DNA from: Bacteroidales bacterium | Lineage (GTDB): Bacteria; Bacteroidota; Bacteroidia; Bacteroidales; WCHB1-69 | Assembly: GCA_012518765.1 (NCBI GenBank) | Contig: JAAYRN010000196.1 | Span: 1-24,486 of the forward strand | Reading direction: 5' to 3' | DNA: 24,486 bases | Part shown: piece after piece, positions 1-7,023 of the stretch | Layout: every line of letters begins with the position of its first letter | Position numbering within the stretch: position 1 is the first letter of the stretch | Position numbers and translations under genes: made by a program | The notes under the pieces: generated by a model | What the model was told of the DNA's origin: nothing | The model's input: the letters and a program-made list of their open reading frames with translations, nothing else | The model's database searches: none

Positions 1-657
1 GATTCACTTAGTGTGAGTTATATAAATAAATTTACCAATCATGTTTTTGCTCCGGCAAAAAATAAATACGAAGCCATGGCATCGCAAGATGCTTTTGTCG
101 AAACTTCGGGAGCTTTGAAGCAAATAGCCGTTAGTTTGACCAAAATAGCCAACGACATACGCTTATTAGCTTCGGGTCCTCGTTGTGGATTGGGCGAAAT
201 TGATTTACCACAAAACGAACCGGGTTCTTCCATTATGCCCGGGAAAGTTAATCCTACTCAATGCGAGGCAATTACCATGGTGTGTGCCCAAGTAATTGGC
301 AACGATACCGCCATTACTACCGCTGGATTGCAGGGACATTTGCAGTTAAACGTGTTTATGCCCATGATAGTGTATAACTTATTGGTATCAGCACACTTAT
401 TAGCCGATGCCTGTCATTCATTTAGAGAAAATTGTGTAGAAGGAATTACACCCAATCTTAAAAATATAGCACAGCATTTGAATCAATCCTTGATGTTGGT
501 AACAGCGTTGAGCCCACACATTGGATATCACAATGCAGCAAATATAGCACAGCACGCATACCATAAAAACCTTACATTAGAAGAAGCGGCTATTGATTTG
601 CAGCTACTTACAAAAGAACAATTTGAAGAGTGGGTAAAAGTTGATGAAATGATTTAG
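1..657 (+). CDS. fumC: Class II fumarate hydratase, C-terminal part (5' end outside window)
   Basis: This is the C-terminal ~218 residues of a fumarase C, which interconverts fumarate and malate in the cytosol. The frame is open from base 1, so the gene starts upstream. The superfamily signature loop GSSIMPGKVNP is encoded from about base 223. It is preceded by the fumarase-type GPRCGLGEI and followed by TQCEA; aspartase usually has a different sequence after the loop, which favours fumarase. The end (SLMLVTALSPHIGYHNAA... then EEWV) matches the usual FumC C-terminal domain. It stops 100 bp before alaS, which has its own promoter, so the two need not be co-transcribed. Confidence in the family is high; the N-terminal half cannot be inspected. 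Confidence 0.95.
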   Translation, partial: DSLSVSYINKFTNHVFAPAKNKYEAMASQDAFVETSGALKQIAVSLTKIANDIRLLASGPRCGLGEIDLPQNEPGSSIMPGKVNPTQCEAITMVCAQVIGNDTAITTAGLQGHLQLNVFMPMIVYNLLVSAHLLADACHSFRENCVEGITPNLKNIAQHLNQSLMLVTALSPHIGYHNAANIAQHAYHKNLTLEEAAIDLQLLTKEQFEEWVKVDEMI

Positions 658-701
658 TCCTACTTTTAGTAGAACTTACTCCCTTCTATTGATTTTTTTG
701 T

Positions 702-729
702 TTTGTATACGCAATTTTATGTATTTTTG
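702..729 (+). promoter_or_regulatory. Bacteroidota-type promoter for alaS
   Basis: A -7 box TATTTTTG (722-729) fits the Bacteroidota consensus TAnnTTTG. TTTG at 702-705 (16 bp away), or alternatively 697-700 (21 bp away), can serve as the -33 box. It lies 28 bp before the alaS ATG at 758 and argues against translation starting at the upstream in-frame ATG at 689. Confidence 0.6.
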
Positions 730-757
730 CACATCATTAAAAAGAAGAGTAAACATT

Positions 758-3364
758 ATGACAACTAACGAAATACGAAAAATATTTTTAGATTTTTTTG
801 AAAGTAAACAACATGAGATTTTTCCTTCCGACTCCATGGTTATCAAAAACGACCCTACCTTGATGTTTACCAATGCCGGCATGAATCAATTTAAAGATAT
901 TTTTTTAGGACATGCTCAGCCTAAGTTTCTCAGAGTGGCTAACAGTCAAAAATGTTTACGAGTATCGGGGAAACATAATGATTTAGAAGAAGTTGTACAT
1001 GATACCTACCACCATACTATGTTTGAAATGCTTGGCAATTGGTCGTTGGGTGATTATTTTAAAAAAGAAGCCATTACGTGGGCATGGGAACTGCTAACGG
1101 AAGTGTTTTCCATTCCGCCTCAACATTTATATGTTACCGTTTTTGGTGGCGATGAAAAAGACGGAACCGAAAAAGACACAGAAGCCTACGATTTATGGAA
1201 AACCATTGTGCCAGAAGAACGTATATTGTTTGGCTCTAAAAAAGATAATTTTTGGGAAATGGGCGAAACAGGTCCTTGCGGTCCCTGCTCCGAAATTCAT
1301 GTAGACATACGTTCCGAAGAAGAAAAGGCAAAGGTATCGGGAAGAGAATTAGTAAACAAAGACCATCCTTTGGTAATTGAAATATGGAACTTGGTATTTA
1401 TACAGTACAATCGTTTGGCAAACGGAAGTTTAAGTTTACTACCTAATAAATACGTAGATACGGGCATGGGATTGGAGCGTTTGGCTATGGTTTTACAAGG
1501 GAAACAATCCAATTATGATACCGATATTTTTCAATCGCTGATAGGCGAAATCGCTTTGTTATCTCAAAAAACGTATGGAGCACAATCGGATAGCGACATA
1601 GCTATGCGTGTAATTGCCGATCATTTGCGAGCTGTTTCTTTTGCCATTGCAGACGGACAATTGCCCTCCAATACAGGAGCAGGCTATGTGATTCGTCGCA
1701 TATTGCGTAGGGCGGTACGTTATGGATACACATTTTTAAATTTGAATAAACCTTTCTTACACAGCTTAGTGTCAAAATTGGTGGCATTAATGGGAGCTTA
1801 TTTCTCTGAACTAACACATCAACAACATTTGATAGAAAAAGTATTGTTAGAGGAAGAACAATCCTTTTTGAGAACCTTATCTCAAGGGATTCAAAAATTT
1901 GAAAACTATGTGCTTACACATCCTAAACCTTTGATTGATGGACAATTTGCTTTTGAATTATTCGATACTTACGGATTTCCCATAGATTTAACTCAACTAA
2001 TGGCTTCGGAAAAAGGATATACCGTTGATATGGAGGCTTTTTACCAAGGATTAAAAGCCCAAAAAGAACGCTCGCGTGCAGTAGCTTCGTTGGAAACAGA
2101 AGATTGGATAGAGTTACATCCCCAAAGCACACACAGTCATTTTGTGGGTTATGATAGTCTTGAAACAGAGTGTCATATTGTAAAATACAGAAGAATAAAA
2201 GCCAAAGGAAAACAGTTTTACCAATTGGTATTGAATCAAACACCTTTTTATGCCGAAGCGGGAGGACAGGTTGGGGACAAGGGACTATTAGAAAGTGTAA
2301 ATGAAAAAATCCAAATCACAAATACAATCAAGGAAAACAATTTAGTATTGCACATTTGCCATACATTGCCCGAAAATTTGACCGCTACATTTCTTGCTAA
2401 GGTAGACATTGAAACACGAAAAGCTACGCAAAACAACCACAGTGCTACGCATTTACTGCATTATGCTTTGCGTAAAGTATTGGGAAATCATGTTGAACAA
2501 AAAGGTTCGTTGGTTAATGAGGAGCGTTTTCGTTTCGATTTTTCTCATTTTGAAAAAGTAAGCGAAGAAGAATTATTTAAAGTAGAATCGCTTGTAAATA
2601 AAATGGTTAGAGAAAACATATCGGTTAATGAATTACGCGAAATTTCGATAGAAGAATCTAAAAATAGGGGAGCCATGGCTTTATTTGGAGAAAAATACGG
2701 CGATAAGGTACGTGTTATTCAATTTGGCGAAGCCATCGAACTATGTGGAGGTACACATACTTCGGCAACGGGGAATATTGGTTTGGTAAAAATTGTTTCC
2801 GAAGGAGCCATCGCCGCAGGCGTTCGCAGGATAGAGGCACTGAGTGGAGAAAAAGCAGAAGAGTATGTGTATCAGTTTCAACAACAAAACAACGAAATCA
2901 AACAATTACTCAATGCCCCACACAGCATTCCAGCTATTAAAAAATTGATACAAGAAAATGAAACCTATCGCAAAACAGTAGAATCTTTTGAACAAGAGCG
3001 TACGATTAATTTTATTGAACAAATTAAAAATCAATTGACTACCATAAATAACATACACGTTATTCAACACTTGGGAAGCCTATCGCCCGAACTGCTTAAA
3101 AATGCAGCCTATCATTTGAAAAATGAGTATACCAATCTTTTAATTGTTTTTGGAAGCGATGCCGAACAAAAACCCAATGTAATAGTTGCACTTTCAGACG
3201 ATTTGGTGCAAACAGGCAAGAGTGCCGCCGTGTTGGTACGCGAGGCATCTTCTTTTATACAAGGAGGTGGTGGAGGTCAAGCTAATTTGGCTACCGCTGG
3301 CGGAAAAAACACAGCGGGATTGCAAGAAGCCATACAGAAAATTATAGAAAAAGCAACGACATAA
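758..3364 (+). CDS. alaS: Alanine--tRNA ligase
   Basis: Alanyl-tRNA synthetase charges tRNA-Ala in the cytosol and edits mischarged Ser/Gly. It has 868 residues, close to the ~875 typical of the family. The N-terminal class II catalytic domain begins TTNEIRKIFLDFFESK and contains the motif 2 region around RVANSQKCLRVSGKHND. The editing domain shows the zinc-binding HSATH (His561, His565) and CGGTH (Cys663, His667). The C-Ala domain carries the glycine-rich run GGGGG at about 836-840. An in-frame ATG at 689 would add 23 residues, but the likely promoter lies inside that stretch and the family start is at 758, so 758 is chosen. No defects seen. Confidence 0.97.
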   Translation: MTTNEIRKIFLDFFESKQHEIFPSDSMVIKNDPTLMFTNAGMNQFKDIFLGHAQPKFLRVANSQKCLRVSGKHNDLEEVVHDTYHHTMFEMLGNWSLGDYFKKEAITWAWELLTEVFSIPPQHLYVTVFGGDEKDGTEKDTEAYDLWKTIVPEERILFGSKKDNFWEMGETGPCGPCSEIHVDIRSEEEKAKVSGRELVNKDHPLVIEIWNLVFIQYNRLANGSLSLLPNKYVDTGMGLERLAMVLQGKQSNYDTDIFQSLIGEIALLSQKTYGAQSDSDIAMRVIADHLRAVSFAIADGQLPSNTGAGYVIRRILRRAVRYGYTFLNLNKPFLHSLVSKLVALMGAYFSELTHQQHLIEKVLLEEEQSFLRTLSQGIQKFENYVLTHPKPLIDGQFAFELFDTYGFPIDLTQLMASEKGYTVDMEAFYQGLKAQKERSRAVASLETEDWIELHPQSTHSHFVGYDSLETECHIVKYRRIKAKGKQFYQLVLNQTPFYAEAGGQVGDKGLLESVNEKIQITNTIKENNLVLHICHTLPENLTATFLAKVDIETRKATQNNHSATHLLHYALRKVLGNHVEQKGSLVNEERFRFDFSHFEKVSEEELFKVESLVNKMVRENISVNELREISIEESKNRGAMALFGEKYGDKVRVIQFGEAIELCGGTHTSATGNIGLVKIVSEGAIAAGVRRIEALSGEKAEEYVYQFQQQNNEIKQLLNAPHSIPAIKKLIQENETYRKTVESFEQERTINFIEQIKNQLTTINNIHVIQHLGSLSPELLKNAAYHLKNEYTNLLIVFGSDAEQKPNVIVALSDDLVQTGKSAAVLVREASSFIQGGGGGQANLATAGGKNTAGLQEAIQKIIEKATT

Positions 3365-3408
3365 ACCCCTATTCTATCCTGCTGTTTTTATATTTTTACG
3401 TAAAATGA

Positions 3409-3468
3409 TACCAATAAAAGCATGCTATTGGCTTGCTTTATACCAATCAAACACATAACTTATTGGTA
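3409..3468. repeat. Short inverted repeat in the alaS downstream gap
   Basis: TACCAATA (3409-3416) and TATTGGTA (3461-3468) are perfect 8-bp inverted copies 44 bp apart, with a further CTATTGG and TACCAAT between them. They sit in the gap between alaS and the secreted-protein block. There is no clear T-tract after the hairpin, so a terminator role is unproven. Confidence 0.3.
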
Positions 3469-3519
3469 ATTAAAGGAAAAATATTTTCAATATTTTTAAA
3501 AAACTATCAAAAACATGTG

Positions 3520-3527
3520 TATATTTG
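3520..3527 (+). promoter_or_regulatory. -7 promoter box for the secreted-protein block
   Basis: TATATTTG matches TAnnTTTG and lies 45 bp upstream of the ATG at 3572. Upstream is AT-rich with T-runs but no clean TTTG -33 box. Because spacing between the following genes is short, this may drive the whole block to 10186. Confidence 0.5.
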
Positions 3528-3571
3528 TACCAAAAATAAAAGAGTTATTTAAAAAATTAAAATTTATTGAC

Positions 3572-4834
3572 ATGAAAAAATTATTTATTATTGTTGCGGT
3601 AACGATGTGTTGCCAAGTTTCATTTGGACAACTGAAAGTAACACCAAATGGTAATGTAGGAATTGGGAATAATAATCCATTACAAAAATTGCAGGTCGAC
3701 ACTGGCAGTATACTTCTTCGAGGTATGGGCGGAAACTTGTTTTTTGCCAACGGTGCTCCTTCCTGTCTTACTTGGGGAATAGAATATACCGATGGTGCTT
3801 GCTACGGTGATGCACCGGGATTAAATTTTTGGAGACCATGGACAGCTGCCCCATGTGAGCATAACTACAGGAATTATGTATTGTTTTTGCATGATAGAGG
3901 AAATGTAGGTATAGGTCGTATTCCTAGTGCAGGATATGCTTTGGATGTAAGAGGCATTTCCCGAGTTCCAACTCTTAAATTTTTTTCCGATGAACGCTTG
4001 AAAACAGAAATAAGACCCATTGACCTCAATGAAACAGCAAACCTCTATTTGTTGCAGGGAAATTTTTATAAGAAAACACTTCCTGCTGTTATCGAAAATT
4101 TCACCTGCTCATCTGATGTAAAACCATCTGTATCAGAAAACCCCGCAATAGAAATTTTAGAGTACGGCTATTTAGCCCAAGAATTGGAAGCTTTTTTCCC
4201 AAACTTGGTAAGTATTGATGATGAGGGGTATTATTCGGTTGATTACATAGGGTTAATTCCCATTACAATTGAAGCGGTAAAAGAACAAAAATCAACCCTT
4301 GATAATCAACAACAGGAAGTTACCCAACTACAAACAGAATTTGCACGGTATATAGATTCAATAGAACAACACCGACTGGAAATAGAAACCTTACAGCAGA
4401 TTGTAATGTTTCAGGAAATGGATTTGGGTGAACTAAGAAATGACATAAATATGTTATGGAATGAAGTTATGGAATTACGATTCGATTTAAACCGTTGTTG
4501 TGAAGGTAAAGGACTTTTAAGAGGTGATACCCTTTACAAAGACACTTCTATCAGCAAAAATCCTATTTTTGATAAATCAGCACTGTATCAAAATACTCCC
4601 AATCCATTTAATGCAAACACCCAAATATCCTATTATTTGCCTACTACGGTTCAAACGGCTTACCTTTATATTTATAGTTTAAACGGTATCCAACAGAAAT
4701 CCTATTTCCTTACACAAAGAGGTGCGCAAGCTATAACTATTTATGCTTCTGAATTGCCGGCTGGTATGTATTTGTATACCTTAGTGGTAGACAATGAAAT
4801 TATCGACAGCAAACGTATGATTTTAACAAAATAG
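3572..4834 (+). CDS. Secreted S74 (intramolecular chaperone) protein with coiled coil and T9SS type A sorting tail
   Basis: A 420-residue exported protein. Residues 1-20 are a signal peptide ending SFGQ. Residues 21-130 form a tail-fibre-like passenger with two GNVGIG units (28-33 and 110-115). Residues 137-240 form a peptidase S74/endosialidase-chaperone domain with the conserved FSDERLKTEI (138-147), YGYLAQELE and DYIGLIPITIEAVKEQ. Residues 241-305 are a predicted coiled coil. Residues 338-420 are a T9SS type A tail (YQNTPNPFN, LPAGMYLYTL, KRMILTK). S74 domains in phage spikes trimerise the passenger and self-cleave at Ser-Asp, here Ser139-Asp140. An in-frame ATG at 3515 overlaps the promoter, so 3572 is used. 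The last codons belong to a 40-bp repeat also found at 6976-7015. Domain calls are firm; the biological role is unknown. Confidence 0.88.
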   Translation: MKKLFIIVAVTMCCQVSFGQLKVTPNGNVGIGNNNPLQKLQVDTGSILLRGMGGNLFFANGAPSCLTWGIEYTDGACYGDAPGLNFWRPWTAAPCEHNYRNYVLFLHDRGNVGIGRIPSAGYALDVRGISRVPTLKFFSDERLKTEIRPIDLNETANLYLLQGNFYKKTLPAVIENFTCSSDVKPSVSENPAIEILEYGYLAQELEAFFPNLVSIDDEGYYSVDYIGLIPITIEAVKEQKSTLDNQQQEVTQLQTEFARYIDSIEQHRLEIETLQQIVMFQEMDLGELRNDINMLWNEVMELRFDLNRCCEGKGLLRGDTLYKDTSISKNPIFDKSALYQNTPNPFNANTQISYYLPTTVQTAYLYIYSLNGIQQKSYFLTQRGAQAITIYASELPAGMYLYTLVVDNEIIDSKRMILTK

Positions 4835-4838
4835 GAGG
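4799..4838 (+). repeat. 40-bp direct repeat, copy 1 (end of sorting tail, stop codon and AGGAGG)
   Basis: An exact 40-bp sequence repeated at 6976-7015. In this copy it encodes the last residues (IIDSKRMILTK) and stop of the S74 protein, then the AGGAGG that serves as ribosome binding site for the gene at 4846. The flanking bases differ (A/G before, T/A after). Confidence 0.95.
4833..4838 (+). promoter_or_regulatory. Strong Shine-Dalgarno AGGAGG for the gene at 4846
   Basis: A perfect AGGAGG overlapping the stop codon of the S74 gene and 7 bp before ATG 4846. Strong SD sites are generally uncommon in Bacteroidota. It supports this start and coupling to the upstream gene. Confidence 0.7.
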
Positions 4839-4845
4839 TTAGATC

Positions 4846-5508
4846 ATGAAAAAACAATTACTATCCAGTTTTTTGATTTTTATTTCATTTTCGTCAATCT
4901 CATTTGCTCAAGTGACAAAAGAGCAAGCAGATGAAATCATATATAAGTATATAGTAGATGAAAAGTTAAGAACAGATTGTTTGTTGTTATACACAATAGA
5001 TAATTTATCTAATGCAGAAGGTATTTCAAAAATTACTAATTATAATAATGAAACTTTTAGTGTTGAATATTCTTGTTGGGTTTACTATATTAATGAGTGG
5101 ATGGATGTAAATGGTCCTTATTTTCGTCGATATTTATTTGTTAATAAAACCACAGGAAATATTCTTGAAGTGAAAACAAGAAAGGATTTCGGACCTTCTG
5201 ACCCTAGTCTTGAAAACTGGCAGTTGATGATATATCCTAAGCCCACTGGATTGTCTGACATAGACGGCAAATTAGATAAGTTATATTTTCCTAACCCTGT
5301 GAATGATTTTTTAGAGATTGCTTGTAAAAAAGACTTCGAATATGTTGTAATTTTTGATTTACAAGGTAAGCAAGTGTTTCAAGAAACTTTTAAACAACGT
5401 GAATCTAATCAAAAGTTTGATGTATCTTCTTTGAATAGAGGACTTTATGTTGTAAATATTTTTGATACTGCTAAAAAAATATTAAGTTTTAAATTTTTTA
5501 AAAAGTAA
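4846..5508 (+). CDS. Small secreted protein: propeptide-like domain plus T9SS type A tail
   Basis: A 220-residue exported protein. Residues 1-22 are a signal peptide (ending SFAQ). Residues 23-130 form a domain clearly related to the N-terminal domain of the neighbouring C13 peptidase: both begin V-x-x-x-QAD-x-I, then share SCxVYxIxE, RYLFVNK and a closing ExKT...W motif. Residues 145-220 are a type A sorting tail (LYFPNPVNDFLEI, a LQGKQVF turn, LNRGLYVVNIF). The shared domain may be of the PepSY/streptopain-inhibitor (SPI) kind, but I could not confirm that from sequence alone. It sits 5 bp ahead of the C13 gene and is surely co-transcribed. A secreted inhibitor or assembly partner for the peptidase is a reasonable inference, no more. 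Confidence 0.75.
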   Translation: MKKQLLSSFLIFISFSSISFAQVTKEQADEIIYKYIVDEKLRTDCLLLYTIDNLSNAEGISKITNYNNETFSVEYSCWVYYINEWMDVNGPYFRRYLFVNKTTGNILEVKTRKDFGPSDPSLENWQLMIYPKPTGLSDIDGKLDKLYFPNPVNDFLEIACKKDFEYVVIFDLQGKQVFQETFKQRESNQKFDVSSLNRGLYVVNIFDTAKKILSFKFFKK

Positions 5509-5513
5509 TAATT

Positions 5514-6716
5514 ATGAAAGCGAGGTATTTTTCTTTATTAATGATTTTTTCTATTTTTTCAACAGTATCGTTTGCACAAGTTTCAATAAAGCAAGCAGAT
5601 AGTATTGTGCAACATTATGTAGAAAAAGAAATAAGCAATTATTATTGGCTGTATTCTAACGAGAATATTACAGCCGACAAGAATGGTGTAACAATAGTTT
5701 TCAATTCAAGAAAAGAACCTATTAGTATTAACAATTCGTGTTTTGTGTACTTTATTGATGAGTATCCTTATGCCAACTGGACACATCCATGTCGTTATTT
5801 GTTTGTCAATAAAGATAATGGACAGGTGCATGAGATAAAAACGAAAACACCACCTGATAAATTAGAAACATGGGAAATGATAACGTCTTTACCTGAAATA
5901 CAAGAAGGTCTTAAATTTGATTTTTCTAAAAGCATTCCGAATTTGCGTTCGGGTGCCAATCCACAAAATTGTTATGCTGTTATTATCAGTGGTGGTTATG
6001 ATGTATCTAATAATTGGGAAAGATATTGGAATGATTGCTCTGCAATTTATTCAGCATTGATTTATGTGTACGGTTATTTAAAAAATAACATTTATGTGTT
6101 AGTATCTGATGGAACAGATCCTGCAATTGACCGTCATCTTAATAATGGAAGTTATGATTCTTCTCCTTTGGATTTAGATGGAGACGGATTACCTGATATA
6201 CAATATTCGGCAACTAAGAATAATATCACAACTGTGTTTAACACTTTGGCTAATATTTTGACGTCCAATGACCATTTGTTCATCTTTACAACAGACCATG
6301 GAGACTTAACTTATTCAGGCGAAGCCACTCTTGAACTTTGGTATGAAACAATAACTGCTTCTGAATTTGCTACTGAAGTAAATAAAGTAAATGCAGGAGA
6401 AATTAGTATTGTTATGGAACAATGTTTTAGTGGCGGATTTATTCCTTATTTGGCAAAACAAGGGCGAGTTATTGCTACTGCATGTTCAAATTCAGAATAT
6501 TCGTGGGCTATGCCTCCTTCTTATACTTACAATACTTTTGTGTATCATTGGACTGCTGCGGTAGCTGGATATACTCCAAGTGGGAGCATTGTAAATGCTG
6601 ATTATAATAATGATGGATATGTTTCTATGAAAGAGGCTTTTGATTATGCTAATATTAATGATACAGAGCCAGAAACGCCTCAATATAGTTCAATAAAAAC
6701 TCACTTGGGAGATTGA
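5514..6716 (+). CDS. C13-like (legumain-type, clan CD) secreted cysteine peptidase, truncated by in-frame TGA
   Basis: A 400-residue exported protein. Residues 1-21 are a signal peptide. Residues 22-125 are the domain shared with the preceding gene, in the position of a propeptide. Residues 150-350 form a C13/caspase-like domain starting CYAVIISGGYD, with the catalytic dyad in TTDHGD (His262) and MEQCFSGG (Cys304). Acidic loops DLDGDGLPD (220-228) and an EF-hand-like stretch NADYNNDGYVSMKEA (360-374) suggest calcium binding. Translation stops at TGA 6714-6716, but the same frame runs on without interruption to 6947 and encodes a tail domain that matches the end of the C25 protein downstream. 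The protein as read therefore keeps its catalytic residues but lacks its presumed secretion/anchoring tail. A natural nonsense mutation, a sequencing error or readthrough are all possible. The family call is good. Confidence 0.8.
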   Translation: MKARYFSLLMIFSIFSTVSFAQVSIKQADSIVQHYVEKEISNYYWLYSNENITADKNGVTIVFNSRKEPISINNSCFVYFIDEYPYANWTHPCRYLFVNKDNGQVHEIKTKTPPDKLETWEMITSLPEIQEGLKFDFSKSIPNLRSGANPQNCYAVIISGGYDVSNNWERYWNDCSAIYSALIYVYGYLKNNIYVLVSDGTDPAIDRHLNNGSYDSSPLDLDGDGLPDIQYSATKNNITTVFNTLANILTSNDHLFIFTTDHGDLTYSGEATLELWYETITASEFATEVNKVNAGEISIVMEQCFSGGFIPYLAKQGRVIATACSNSEYSWAMPPSYTYNTFVYHWTAAVAGYTPSGSIVNADYNNDGYVSMKEAFDYANINDTEPETPQYSSIKTHLGD

Positions 6717-6947
6717 TTGACATTACTTGGGACACAAATAGGTACGACAGTCAATTTCACAGGTACTGTAACCACTCCCATTATCGTAACTTCCGACACA
6801 ACCATAGTAAGTTGTGGCGACATCAACGTTCAAAACGTGAAAGTTCAAAATGGTGCAAAACTAATCCTTGATGCAGCAGGAGAAGTTAATATTATTAGTG
6901 ATTTTGACGTAGAATTAGGTTCAGAATTTGAAATAGTATATCCTTAA
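6717..6947 (+). pseudogene. Detached C-terminal tail domain of the C13 peptidase
   Basis: This is the continuation of the C13 reading frame after the TGA, 76 codons to TAA at 6945-6947. The second half (CGDINVQNVKVQNGAKLIL, then FDVELGSEFEI) is a beta-rich tail that closely matches the last ~40 residues of the C25 peptidase (GDVIVRNGAN... FEVELGGSFEIQ). It resembles the C-terminal '3-coathanger stack' type tail common on Bacteroidota exported proteins. There is no signal peptide, no ATG in frame at the start and no ribosome binding site; TTG directly follows the TGA. It is best read as the severed end of the upstream gene, not an independent gene. Confidence 0.75.
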
Positions 6948-6971
6948 TCCTAATAACAGATTTAGGATTAA
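6944..6971 (+). repeat. Perfect 10-bp hairpin at the end of the C13 tail
   Basis: TTAATCCTAA (6944-6953) and TTAGGATTAA (6962-6971) pair perfectly across an 8-base loop. The stop codon of the tail (6945-6947) is inside the left arm. No T-run follows, so it may be an mRNA-stabilising or attenuating hairpin between the two peptidase genes, or an insertion scar, as the 40-bp repeat starts 5 bp later. Confidence 0.6.
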
Positions 6972-6975
6972 TGTG

Positions 6976-7015
6976 ATTATCGACAGCAAACGTATGATTT
7001 TAACAAAATAGGAGG
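6976..7015 (+). repeat. 40-bp direct repeat, copy 2 (orphan sorting-tail end plus AGGAGG)
   Basis: An exact copy of 4799-4838. Here it is not at the end of a T9SS type A gene: it carries an orphan fragment coding for IIDSKRMILTK-stop, with the AGGAGG at 7010-7015 serving as ribosome binding site for the C25 gene (ATG 7024, 8 bp away). It marks the right edge of a 2.1-kb duplicated or inserted segment. Confidence 0.95.
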
Positions 7016-7023
7016 ACGGAGTT

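Noticed and set aside
689..757. Extended N-terminus of AlaS from ATG 689
   Set aside because: The promoter -7 box lies inside this stretch and the added residues do not belong to the conserved AlaRS start.
3515..3571. Extended N-terminus of the S74 protein from ATG 3515
   Set aside because: It overlaps the -7 box and would put 19 residues ahead of a normal signal peptide that begins MKKLFIIV.
6714..6716. TGA recoded as Trp or selenocysteine
   Set aside because: TGG is used freely for Trp throughout the window. The TGA is far from the active-site Cys/His, and I see no selenocysteine-type hairpin right after it.
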